This document shows positions 17,981 to 25,931 of a DNA stretch of 56,923 bases, piece by piece (the first letter of the stretch is position 1; each line of letters starts with the position of its first letter). Below the pieces are notes generated by a model. It was not told where the DNA came from. It made no database searches and saw only the letters and a list, made by a program, of their open reading frames with translations. The position numbers and the translations under genes were made by a program. Where the stretch lies: positions 1 to 56,923 of the forward strand of contig JAPOSR010000040.1 in NCBI GenBank assembly GCA_026709625.1. Reading direction: 5' to 3'. Source of the stretch: Chloroflexota bacterium. Lineage in GTDB: Bacteria; Chloroflexota; Anaerolineae; Aggregatilineales; Phototrophicaceae.

Positions 17981-19024
17981 CTAGAGCATAACCCCTTCAT
18001 AAGCCGCTTCGACAGTTTGGCGCAGCTGGTCGCAGAAAGCCTGGTCGATGACAGCGTCGTGATAGATGCCATACCACAAGCCAGCATCGCGCACGAACTC
18101 ACGCATATTCAGCAGGGCATGCGCGACATCGTCCCAGCTGATGCCCATGGCTTGCGGGCGGATATCGACGCCAGCGCGCACAATGGCCGCAAGCATGTCG
18201 TCAGCGCGGTCGGCATGCAGCAGCGAGCCGACATAAATGCCCAGGCAGACCGGCTGGCCATGGATGAATTTCTTGCCTGTGTAGTATTCCAGCGCATAAA
18301 ACAGGAAGTGGTCTGCGCCTTCGATCGGGCGTGGATTCCAGCCCAGATTATGAAAAGCCGCCCCGCCCCAGCGATTCGCCAGCATCAAGGCGCGGATGCC
18401 TCGCTCGTTGACCTCGCGGATATCATCCAGCGCCTTCATCACGGTCGCCATCACCGCCTGGGCTTCGTCGACCATCGCCTGGTCGTATTGCCACTTGTCT
18501 TCGACACGTCCCTGCGCCTGGGCATAACGCCAGTCGGCATGGGCGGTGTGATAGCAGAGGATCTCGCAGATGCCGCTGCGGTTGACGACTGGCGGCGCGC
18601 CCTGGATGACGCCAAAGTCGACATAAACCGCCTCGGGTACCGCCCAATAGACATAGCGGACATTGCCATCGAAGCGCAGGCCGCAGCGATGGCCAAAGGC
18701 GGCGTTGACCGACATGGAAGTCGGCGCTTGAAAGAGCGGCAGCCTCAGCGCCCAGGCGAAGTATTTGGCGACATCCAGCGCCTGCCCGCCGCCCAAGCCG
18801 ATGATGCTGCGGCAGTGGGGCAGCTTTGCCAGTTCGTCCTTTAGCTCGTCGCCGTCGATGGTTGTGACGAGATAAGGCCCAGCCAGATTGTCATCAAAAT
18901 TGTGCGCAAACAGTTCCCACAGGTCGTCCATGGTCACGACCAAGTAGGGCTGATGCGCGATTTTGGGCAGCTCGGCGAGCAAGTTGCGGCCGAAAATTGT
19001 GGTAAAGCCAGGCCGGTCGTACAT
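17981..19024 (-). CDS. Glycerol-1-phosphate dehydrogenase-like enzyme
   Basis: Iron/zinc-type alcohol dehydrogenase of the AraM/EgsA branch, 347 aa, with the dehydroquinate-synthase fold. NAD-binding GLGGGQALDVAKYFAW, substrate region APTSMSVNAAFGHRCGLR, and metal-binding histidines in GADHFLFYALE and HGQPVCLGIY are visible. I prefer the second ATG (19024), which has AAAGGA at 6 nt; the ATG at 19039 lacks a ribosome site. A promoter lies just upstream. Heads the minus-strand sugar cluster, so its substrate may be the imported polyol or its phosphate rather than glycerol phosphate. Confidence 0.85.
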   Translation of the reverse strand: MYDRPGFTTIFGRNLLAELPKIAHQPYLVVTMDDLWELFAHNFDDNLAGPYLVTTIDGDELKDELAKLPHCRSIIGLGGGQALDVAKYFAWALRLPLFQAPTSMSVNAAFGHRCGLRFDGNVRYVYWAVPEAVYVDFGVIQGAPPVVNRSGICEILCYHTAHADWRYAQAQGRVEDKWQYDQAMVDEAQAVMATVMKALDDIREVNERGIRALMLANRWGGAAFHNLGWNPRPIEGADHFLFYALEYYTGKKFIHGQPVCLGIYVGSLLHADRADDMLAAIVRAGVDIRPQAMGISWDDVAHALLNMREFVRDAGLWYGIYHDAVIDQAFCDQLRQTVEAAYEGVML

Positions 19025-19060
19025 GGACTGTCCTTTCATGCAAGTGGCAGAAGCGATTCG

Positions 19061-19088
19061 ATTGTATCAGCAATGCGCTTGGAGGCAA
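19061..19088 (-). promoter_or_regulatory. Sigma70-like promoter, dehydrogenase operon
   Basis: Minus strand: -35 TTGCCT (19088-19083), 16-bp spacer, -10 TACAAT (19066-19061), giving a start near 19054 and a leader of about 30 nt. The same TTGC..TACAAT pattern recurs at 37038-37066 and 37183-37211. Confidence 0.6.
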
Positions 19089-19101
19089 AACAAGCAAGAT
19101 C

Positions 19102-19275
19102 GGGGGGAGGGATGAATGCGTGGATATGGCAACCAAGCCCCCCATCCCCTTGCCCCAGAACGAGGGAAGGGGAGTTTTTCCTGCGCTTCCGCAGCATGGC
19201 AGCCCCTCCCTCATAGTCGGAGGAGGGGTTTGGGGTGGGGGCAAAGCAGCGCGCATCCACAAAAATCGCCAATCC
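19102..19275 (-). repeat. MITE-like dispersed repeat, full copy
   Basis: About 170 bp, inverted relative to the copy at 52984-53148 and sharing with it most positions: start GGGATTGGCGATTTTTGTGG (minus strand), a C-rich/G-rich hairpin, the linker with CATGCTGCGGAAGCGCAGG, a second hairpin CCCCTTCCCTCGTTCTGGGG, a G-run block, then GGCTTGGTTGCCATATCCA. Fills most of the 19040-19525 gap between the divergent dehydrogenase and oxidoreductase genes. No coding capacity. Confidence 0.8.
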
Positions 19276-19525
19276 CAGATCGGGAATGCGGGGCAAGCGC
19301 TTCAAAAGAATCGACTTCATGGCGAGCGGGGTCTAGCGGCAGCCCATTCGCCTCACATTGACACAACGAACAGTCATTTCGGGCATATCCATAAGCAGAC
19401 ACTTCGGTGTACTCCTTCAACTTGGCGCTTCGCCGAAGACAAAACATGTTGAAGCGGCTGAATCGAGGAGGCACGGAAAAAGTGGTAGACTCCAAGCTAC
19501 AGGCGCGAACAGGGGGAGGCGGCAG
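19276..19525. other. Intergenic remainder before oxidoreductase
   Basis: The 485-nt divergent gap 19040-19525 holds the dehydrogenase promoter and the repeat described at 19102-19275; its right part (19276-19525) has no gene I can support. The only clear signal is GGGGAGG just before the ATG at 19526. Confidence 0.5.
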
Positions 19526-20539
19526 ATGACAATTCGCACGGCATTCACTGGCACAGGCTATATCTCGCGGGTGCATGCGCGGGCGGCGCAGGCGCAGGCC
19601 GGCGTGGAACTGGTGGCGGTCGTCAACCACCGCGAATCGTCCATGGCCGATTTTGCGGAGCAATTCCATATCGCGCGGCAGTACCCCACGATTGAGGCGC
19701 TGTTGGCGGATGGCGAGGTGGATGCCCTCTGCGTCAACACACCCAATTATCTGCATGCGCCGCAGTCTATCGCCGCATTGCAAGCTGGCGTGCATGTCAT
19801 GGTGGAAAAGCCCATGGCGCTGAATGCGCAAGAAGCGCTCGCCATGCAGCGAGCCAGCCAAGCCACGGGTGCCAAGCTGATGGTGGCGCACTGTTGGCGT
19901 TTTGACGACGAAGTCAACTGGCTGCGCGCGCAGGTCGAAAGCGGGCAGCTGGGCGATATTCTGCACAGCAAAGGGAACGGCGTGCATGTCAACTGGGGTC
20001 CGAGCGGGTGGTTCACCGACGCGCGTTATGCTGGCGGCGGGGCGCTGGCTGATATGGGCATCCACGCTATTGATGTGGCGCGCTGGCTGCTGGGCGACCC
20101 GCAGCCGACCAGCGTTTATGCCCGCATCTCCACCGACTACACGCAAGGCGATGTCGATGACAGCGGCGTCCTTTGGATCAACTGGGCGAATGGTGCCAGC
20201 TCCATCATCGAATCAGGTTGGTGGTGGCCCCACGCCGATGGCCCCGAAGCCAGCACGCAGCTCTATGGCAGACGCGGCTGGGGGCAGCTCTTCCCCACCC
20301 GGCTGGAGATCCCCAATCGCGAAGCGGCGACAGTGACGACCATCGACCCTGGTTTTCCACCTGTACGCGAAGACCATTGCCCGCAGGTCATGTACGACCG
20401 GCAGCTGGCTTATTTCATCGACTGCATCCGCGCCGACAAAACGCCTGTGCCTGGCGCTGCGGAGGGCATCGTCAATATGCGCATCGTGGATGCCGCGCTG
20501 GCCAGCAGTCGCAGCGGCAGCCTGGTCTCGCTGTTGTAG
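19526..20539 (+). CDS. Gfo/Idh/MocA family oxidoreductase
   Basis: NAD(P)-dependent sugar or cyclitol dehydrogenase, 337 aa. Rossmann start FTGTGYISRVHARA (GxGxx variant), VNTPNYLHAPQ, then the diagnostic EKPMALN (EKP lysine) and a C-terminal alpha/beta domain with GGGALADMGIHAIDVARWLLG, the conserved D-x3-H of the family. ATG 19526 has GGGGAGG at 7 nt. Divergent from the glycerol-1-phosphate-dehydrogenase-like operon and likely part of the same sugar pathway. Substrate unknown. Confidence 0.9.
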   Translation: MTIRTAFTGTGYISRVHARAAQAQAGVELVAVVNHRESSMADFAEQFHIARQYPTIEALLADGEVDALCVNTPNYLHAPQSIAALQAGVHVMVEKPMALNAQEALAMQRASQATGAKLMVAHCWRFDDEVNWLRAQVESGQLGDILHSKGNGVHVNWGPSGWFTDARYAGGGALADMGIHAIDVARWLLGDPQPTSVYARISTDYTQGDVDDSGVLWINWANGASSIIESGWWWPHADGPEASTQLYGRRGWGQLFPTRLEIPNREAATVTTIDPGFPPVREDHCPQVMYDRQLAYFIDCIRADKTPVPGAAEGIVNMRIVDAALASSRSGSLVSLL

Positions 20540-20563
20540 CGTCCACGGTCGCTCGCCAGATGG

Positions 20564-20591
20564 TTGACACGCACGCATTCCATATTACGAT
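20564..20591 (+). promoter_or_regulatory. Sigma70-like promoter of secreted repeat protein
   Basis: -35 TTGACA (20564-20569, perfect consensus), 16-bp spacer, -10 TACGAT (20586-20591); start expected near 20598, leader about 41 nt to the ATG at 20639. Confidence 0.6.
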
Positions 20592-20638
20592 AGTTGTAAG
20601 CCAGATCCTCGGAAACACAGCCAAACTGGGAAAAAACA

Positions 20639-22045
20639 ATGCTCAAGATTAAAGCGGTTGCCAGAAAGAGCCTGCTGCTGTGCCTGTTCGCGCTATTGAC
20701 GCTGCCGATGACGGCGAGCGCGGACGAGGATAGCCTCTTCGCCAGCATCCGTTTGTATGACGGCATCGACCCGGCTGACCAAAGCGAGATTGCTCGGCGC
20801 GTGGCGGAAGGTTTTTTGCCGATCATGCGCGAGAGCGAGGGCTTTGTCGGCTATTATCTACTGCCGGCGGACGACAAACTGGCGGCGGTCAGCCTGTTTG
20901 AATCGCCCGAGCAGGCGGCGGCATCCAACGAAGCGGCGCGCGACTTCGTGGCAGAAAACCTCGCGCCGCTGCTGCCAAATCCGCCGACGGCGCATGAAGG
21001 CGCAGTTGGGCTGAATGTGCGCGGAGACATGATGCGCGGGCTGCCCAGTTCGCTTTATGCCAGTCTGCGCGTCTACGCCGACTTTGATATGACGCGCTTT
21101 GACGAATCAACCGAGCAGGCAAAGAGCGAGCTCGTGCCCGAGCTGCTCGCCATTGATGGCTTCTTCGCCCAATACAGCGTCGCCACGACTGGCAGCGTGG
21201 TGGTCGCGATATCGATTTATGATTCGCCAGCGGCGGCGGAAGCCAACAGCAACGCGGTCGACTTCTCGCGCGGGCAGGTTGCGCCGCGGTCGCCCCAGGT
21301 GCCGACCGGCTTCAGCAGCAGTCTGGCTGTCGCGGCTTTGGCTGATACAGCGGATGGCGCCAACCTGATTGCTCGCGAGATCTTCGCCAGTGTGCGCGTG
21401 TATGATGGCGTCGACCCAACCGACCGGGCAGAGATCCAGCAGCTGACGGTCGAGGGCTTTTTGCCAATCATGCGCAGCAGCGCTGGCTTCGTCGGCTATT
21501 ATTGGATGCAGGCAGACGATATGCTGGCGGCGATCAGTTTGTTTGAGATGCCCGAACAAGCCGCGGCGGCCACCGAGGCGGCGAGCGCCTTCGTCGCGGA
21601 GACTGTGGCGATGCTGCTGCCCAACCCGCCGACTGTCGTCGAAGGCGCGGTGGATGTCTATTACGCGATGAACGAGCAAGACATACTGTCCCAAAGCCTG
21701 CCATCGCTCTATGCGGCGCTGCGTCTGTATGACAATTACGACCTGTCAGATCGTGACGAAGCGGCAGCGTTGGTAGAGCGGATATTTGTGCCGCAGCAGC
21801 AAGAAGCCGGCGGCCTCTTCAGCTACTTCACGATGAACGATGGCATTGATCGGGTGGCCGCGCTGACAGTCTATGAATCCGCGGAAAAAGCCCTGGTGGC
21901 GAATACGCTGGCGGCGGAGTTCGTGGCGGAATACCTGCCGGGACAGGTTACAGAAGAGCCTGTGCGCATCAATGCCGAACTGGGCATCGCCGCGCTGGCT
22001 GATGTGGGCATGGGCGCGAACCTCGTAGTCCCGATGGGCGGATAG
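20639..22045 (+). CDS. Secreted protein with four ABM-like repeats
   Basis: Function unknown. 468 aa; signal peptide 1-28 (ends ASA). Four copies of an 80-residue ferredoxin-like unit starting with (L/I)(F/Y)A(S/A)(I/L/V)R(L/V)Y: about 33-117, 139-216, 248-332 and 357-435. Units 1 and 3 are nearly alike (DGxDPxD, GFLPIMR, GFVGYY), as are the linkers LAVAALADTADGANL and LGIAALADVGMGANL, so the gene arose by duplication of a two-unit block. The pattern resembles dimeric alpha/beta-barrel (antibiotic-biosynthesis monooxygenase-like) domains, which act on quinones or haem. It has its own promoter and terminator. Confidence 0.8.
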   Translation: MLKIKAVARKSLLLCLFALLTLPMTASADEDSLFASIRLYDGIDPADQSEIARRVAEGFLPIMRESEGFVGYYLLPADDKLAAVSLFESPEQAAASNEAARDFVAENLAPLLPNPPTAHEGAVGLNVRGDMMRGLPSSLYASLRVYADFDMTRFDESTEQAKSELVPELLAIDGFFAQYSVATTGSVVVAISIYDSPAAAEANSNAVDFSRGQVAPRSPQVPTGFSSSLAVAALADTADGANLIAREIFASVRVYDGVDPTDRAEIQQLTVEGFLPIMRSSAGFVGYYWMQADDMLAAISLFEMPEQAAAATEAASAFVAETVAMLLPNPPTVVEGAVDVYYAMNEQDILSQSLPSLYAALRLYDNYDLSDRDEAAALVERIFVPQQQEAGGLFSYFTMNDGIDRVAALTVYESAEKALVANTLAAEFVAEYLPGQVTEEPVRINAELGIAALADVGMGANLVVPMGG

Positions 22046-22075
22046 TCCCGCGCAGCTAGCCTCTGTCGCCACCAA

Positions 22076-22105
22076 GCCTCTCCCAGTCATTTTTGTGGGA
22101 GGGGC
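22076..22105 (+). terminator. Hairpin terminator (repeat-derived)
   Basis: GCCTCTCCCA (22076-22085) pairs with TGGGAGGGGC (22096-22105), 10 bp with one T-G pair and a 10-nt loop, 30 nt after the secreted-protein stop. The sequence resembles the C-rich/G-rich hairpins of the dispersed repeat. Confidence 0.6.
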
Positions 22106-22191
22106 TTGCTTTCGCTTGTTCGCGCCAAAATCTAAGGTGCGGCGGGAAATTTTATGTAATAAAGGTTGCGAGTGCGCCGGCGGGCAATTTC

Positions 22192-22220
22192 TTGACTCTG
22201 GCGAGCAGGCTTGTTAGATT
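22192..22220 (+). promoter_or_regulatory. Promoter of LplB-type importer operon
   Basis: -35 TTGACT (22192-22197), 17-bp spacer, -10 TAGATT (22215-22220); start near 22227, leader about 23 nt before the ATG at 22250. Confidence 0.5.
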
Positions 22221-22249
22221 GCCTCTGATTGGAAGAAAGTGGGCTGCAA

Positions 22250-23176
22250 ATGCGATTAACAATCGGCTCAAGCTATTTTTGGCTGCGCATCCGCCGCAAC
22301 TGGCAGTTGTATGCGTTGCTGTTCCTTCCCTTGCTTTGGCTGCTGGTTTTTCGTTATGCGCCTATGTATGGCGCGCAGATCGCCTTCCGACAGTATTCAC
22401 CCGTTTTTGGCATCGAGGGCAGCCCTTGGGTCGGCTTGGCAAACTTTGAGCGCTTTTACAATTCGCCCAAGTTCGAGCCGGTCATTATCAATACGGTTGT
22501 GCTCAGCTTCTATTCCTTGCTCGTCTTTCCCATACCGATCATCCTGGCGCTGAGCCTTAACCAGGTGAGAACGCGCCTGTTTCGCAGCAGCGTGCAGATG
22601 ATCACCTTCGCGCCCTACTTCATCTCGACGGTGGTGATTGTGGGGATGCTCTTCCAATTTATGCATCCGCGCGTCGGCTTTACTGCGGCGCTGGCGAATA
22701 TGCTCGGGCAGGCTTCGCCGAACTGGATGGGTGATCCTGGCGCTTTTCGCCATATCTTCGTCTGGTCGGGCGTGTGGCAAGACATGGGCTTCAACGCGAT
22801 CATCTATCTGGCTGTGCTGTCGACTATTGACCCCGCCTTGCACGAAGCGGCTGTCGTCGATGGCGCCAACCGTGTGCAGCGGATTCGTTATATCGACATT
22901 CCTGGCTTGCTGCCGACAGCGATGGTCCTGCTCGTCTTGTCGACCGGTCGTGTGCTGGACATCGCCTTTGAAAAAGTCTACCTGATGCAAAGCCCGCTCA
23001 ACCTTGGCGTGTCTGAAGTCATCAATACCTATGTGTACAAGGTTGGGCTTTTGTCGCCGGTGCTCGATTTTTCTTATTCAACAGCCATCGGCCTGCTGAA
23101 AGGGATTGTGGGGCTGTTGCTGTTGATCGCGGTCAATCATGCCGCCCGCCGCCTGACGAATAACAGCGTCTGGTAA
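22250..23176 (+). CDS. Polysaccharide ABC permease, LplB type
   Basis: Membrane subunit of a CUT1 importer of the LplB/YtcP-partner class used for oligosaccharides and oligouronides. 308 aa from ATG 22250; six spans; RYAPMYGAQIAFRQYSP near the N-terminus and EAA loop DPALHEAAVVDGANRVQRIRYIDIPGLLPT are class-specific. VYLMQSPLN and the ending NNSVW are also typical. First gene of an operon permease-permease-SBP-SBP-sulfatase. Confidence 0.92.
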   Translation: MRLTIGSSYFWLRIRRNWQLYALLFLPLLWLLVFRYAPMYGAQIAFRQYSPVFGIEGSPWVGLANFERFYNSPKFEPVIINTVVLSFYSLLVFPIPIILALSLNQVRTRLFRSSVQMITFAPYFISTVVIVGMLFQFMHPRVGFTAALANMLGQASPNWMGDPGAFRHIFVWSGVWQDMGFNAIIYLAVLSTIDPALHEAAVVDGANRVQRIRYIDIPGLLPTAMVLLVLSTGRVLDIAFEKVYLMQSPLNLGVSEVINTYVYKVGLLSPVLDFSYSTAIGLLKGIVGLLLLIAVNHAARRLTNNSVW

Positions 23177-23190
23177 ATAAGGGGACGTCG

Positions 23191-24111
23191 ATGGCTTCGA
23201 TGACGAGTTACGAAAGCCATATCAACCAGGTCAACGAATCGACTGTCGACCGCGTCTTTATGCTGGGCAACACCGCCTTCCTGCTCATTGTCACCGTCAT
23301 CATTCTGCTGCCCTTGATATTTATTGTCGCCGCCTCCTTCAGCTCTGCCGAAGCGGTGATCGCTGGCAAGGTTACCTTGTGGCCCGTCGATTTCAGCTTG
23401 CTGGGATACGAGACGATCTTTGAGCACAACAAGGTCTGGAATGGTTTTGCCAATTCGCTCTTTTATACGTTCTTCGGCACGGTCTTCAATGTCGCCATGA
23501 CGATCGCCGCCGCCTATCCTCTCTCGCGGCAGGATTTGATAGGGCGGCGCGTCATCACCTTCGCTTTCATTTTCACCATGCTCTTCAGTGGCGGTTTGAT
23601 CCCCACCTTTATGGTCGTGCGCGATCTGGGCTTGTACAATACGCGCTTGGCGATGATCTTGCCGACCGGCATCGGCCCGTTTAATCTGTTGATCGCCATC
23701 ACTTTCTTCCGCACGACGATACCGCCCGAGCTGAACGAAGCGGCGCGCATCGATGGCGCTAGTGATTTCCGCATCTTCCTCAGCATCATTCTGCCGTTGG
23801 CAAGACCCATCATCGCCGTGCTGGCGCTTTTCTACGCCGTAAACACCCATTGGAACACGTATTTTCAAGCGCTGATTTACTTGAAAGACCAAGAACTGTT
23901 TCCGTTGCAGCTTGTCTTGCGCGAGATATTAATTCAAAACTCGGTGGACGCATCGATGCTGATTGATGTCGAAGACCTGGTGGCGCGCGAGGGCTTGCGC
24001 GACCTGCTGAAGTATTCGCTGATTGTCGTAGCCAGCGTGCCGGTCATGATTCTCTATCCCTTTGTGCAGCGACATTTTGTCAAGGGAATGACACTTGGCT
24101 CGGTAAAATAG
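23191..24111 (+). CDS. Polysaccharide ABC permease, LplC/YtcP type
   Basis: Partner permease, 306 aa, six spans, 14 nt after the previous gene. Class marks include AAYPLSRQDLIGRR, FSGGLIPTFMVVRDLGLYN, EAA loop PPELNEAARIDGASDFRIFLSIILPLA, and the C-terminus YPFVQRHFVKGMTLGSVK. Works with the two binding proteins downstream. No ATPase gene in the operon. Confidence 0.93.
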   Translation: MASMTSYESHINQVNESTVDRVFMLGNTAFLLIVTVIILLPLIFIVAASFSSAEAVIAGKVTLWPVDFSLLGYETIFEHNKVWNGFANSLFYTFFGTVFNVAMTIAAAYPLSRQDLIGRRVITFAFIFTMLFSGGLIPTFMVVRDLGLYNTRLAMILPTGIGPFNLLIAITFFRTTIPPELNEAARIDGASDFRIFLSIILPLARPIIAVLALFYAVNTHWNTYFQALIYLKDQELFPLQLVLREILIQNSVDASMLIDVEDLVAREGLRDLLKYSLIVVASVPVMILYPFVQRHFVKGMTLGSVK

Positions 24112-24198
24112 GCACTTCGGGCACACCGAAAGGAGCGCAGCTATTGACTGTTTTCATTGGTGATTCGTCTTGGAACTTCGACAAAGGGAGGATTTGAC

Positions 24199-25848
24199 AT
24201 GAACAAACGAACACTGGTTTTGACGCTGCTGGTCATTGTGTTGGCGCTGCCCTTGAGCGCTTCGGGGCAAGAGATGGTATCAGCGCCCGGTGAATTTCCA
24301 ATCGTGGAAGAGCCGATCACGCTGAATATCCTGATGCTGGGCACTCCCCTCGTCGAAGACTTCAGCACCAACACCTTCACCGACTGGTATAGCGAGCGCA
24401 CCGGCATCAACCTCGACTTTGATATCGCGCCGCCCAACGAAGGCACTGAGGTGCTGAACCTGACCATCGCCAGTGGCGACCTGCCCGATATTATTGTCGG
24501 CTTCGGTGTGGATCAATCGACCCTGGCGCTGTTTGGACCCCAAGGCTTGTTCTTGCCCCTCAGCGGCTTGATTGAAGAACACGGGCACTACATCCACGAG
24601 GTCTTCGCTGGCTCGCCGCAGGTGCGCCGGCTGGTCACCGCGCCGGATGGTGAAATCTATGGGCTGCCCCAGGTCAACGAGTGCTACCAATGCTTCTATT
24701 CGCAGCGCGCCTGGATCAACTCGGACTGGCTGGCGAATGTCGGCATGGATGTGCCGCAGACCACCGAAGAGTTCTTTGATGTGCTGATGGCCTTCAAAGA
24801 GCAGGATGCCAACGGCAATGGCGACCCGAACGATGAGATCCCGCTGGCCGCCGCCACCACGAACTGGAATCCCAATATCGACGGCTTCCTGATGAATCCC
24901 TTCGTCTTCAGCGAATACGCCGGGCAGAACCGCTTCTTCGAGCAGAACGACGGCGTCATCACGGAAAATGTCACCAGCGAAGGCTATCGCGAAGGCTTGC
25001 GCTATCTAAATCGGCTCTTCGAAGCCGGGCTGTTTGGCGAAGAGAGCTTCACCCAGCCGATGGACCAGGTTAGGCAGCAAGTCGAGGGGGGCGATGCGCC
25101 CACGATCGGCACCGTTATTGCCGGCGGGCCGCATAGCTTCGCAAACATCGGTGGCGACCGCTGGCAGAAATATGTCGCCGTTCCCGCCCTGGAGGGACCC
25201 AGCGGCCTGCGCCAGGTGCCATATAGCCCCTGGTCGATCAGCTCTGGTCAATGCACCATCAGCAGCCGAACCGAACACCCAGTGGCAGCCTTCAAGTGGT
25301 GCGATGGCCTGTATGAACGCGAAACGACCCTGCGCTCTGTCATCGGCGTCCCGCAATGGGAAGCCGCTGAAGGCGAAGAGGGCCAATGGCGCTGGGCAGA
25401 AGAAGGCGAACCAGCCCTGGGCGGCGATGAATTCGAAGCCATCTGGCGGCGTCTCTCCACCTTCGGTTCGCTGCAAAACGCGCACTGGGCGCAGCGTGGA
25501 CCCAGCTATCGCTCCAACGCCTTTCGGCTGGGCGAAGTGCTCCGCAAGGATGCTGCTGGCCTCGCGGTTGTGCTGCTCGAGGAAACCCGAGTCGCCTACG
25601 CGCCATACGCCCGTGACATCGAAGACTTGATTCCCCCGCTGGCGCTGACAAGCGCGCAGGCAGCCGAGGTCACTGATCTGCGCCTGTCCATCAACGATTT
25701 CGTGGCGCAGATGACAGCGGAGTTCGTGCTGGGGCGGCAAGACTTGGATGCCGGCTGGGACAATTTCGTCGCCACGCTCGATAGTCTGGGCATCAACCGC
25801 ATGGTGGAGATTTATCAAACCGTCTACGATGAGCAGTATGGCGAGTAG
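24199..25848 (+). CDS. Oligosaccharide-binding protein, copy 1
   Basis: Extracytoplasmic receptor (LipO/YtcQ-like SBP) for the LplBC importer. 549 aa; signal peptide about 1-23 ending SASG, no lipobox cysteine. ATG 24199 has GGGAGG about 11 nt upstream; the upstream in-frame start gives no signal peptide. Contains SGDLPDI, the family ligand-cleft start, and a calcium-loop-like DANGNGDPNDEIPL. The next gene is an almost identical paralog of the same length. Two receptors for one importer suggest two related ligands. Confidence 0.92.
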   Translation: MNKRTLVLTLLVIVLALPLSASGQEMVSAPGEFPIVEEPITLNILMLGTPLVEDFSTNTFTDWYSERTGINLDFDIAPPNEGTEVLNLTIASGDLPDIIVGFGVDQSTLALFGPQGLFLPLSGLIEEHGHYIHEVFAGSPQVRRLVTAPDGEIYGLPQVNECYQCFYSQRAWINSDWLANVGMDVPQTTEEFFDVLMAFKEQDANGNGDPNDEIPLAAATTNWNPNIDGFLMNPFVFSEYAGQNRFFEQNDGVITENVTSEGYREGLRYLNRLFEAGLFGEESFTQPMDQVRQQVEGGDAPTIGTVIAGGPHSFANIGGDRWQKYVAVPALEGPSGLRQVPYSPWSISSGQCTISSRTEHPVAAFKWCDGLYERETTLRSVIGVPQWEAAEGEEGQWRWAEEGEPALGGDEFEAIWRRLSTFGSLQNAHWAQRGPSYRSNAFRLGEVLRKDAAGLAVVLLEETRVAYAPYARDIEDLIPPLALTSAQAAEVTDLRLSINDFVAQMTAEFVLGRQDLDAGWDNFVATLDSLGINRMVEIYQTVYDEQYGE

Positions 25849-25866
25849 GAACTCCATCTCTACCCC

Positions 25867-25895
25867 AAGTCCCTCCTGCCAAAAAGGAGGGACTT
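25867..25895 (+). terminator. Perfect 11-bp hairpin after SBP copy 1
   Basis: AAGTCCCTCCT (25867-25877) and AGGAGGGACTT (25885-25895), loop GCCAAAA. Lies between the two duplicated binding-protein genes. A related hairpin follows copy 2, so the duplication unit included it. Probably stabilises or partly terminates the SBP message. Confidence 0.65.
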
Positions 25896-25931
25896 CAACG
25901 AATTCCAGGCAAGACCAAAGAAAGGATTGAT

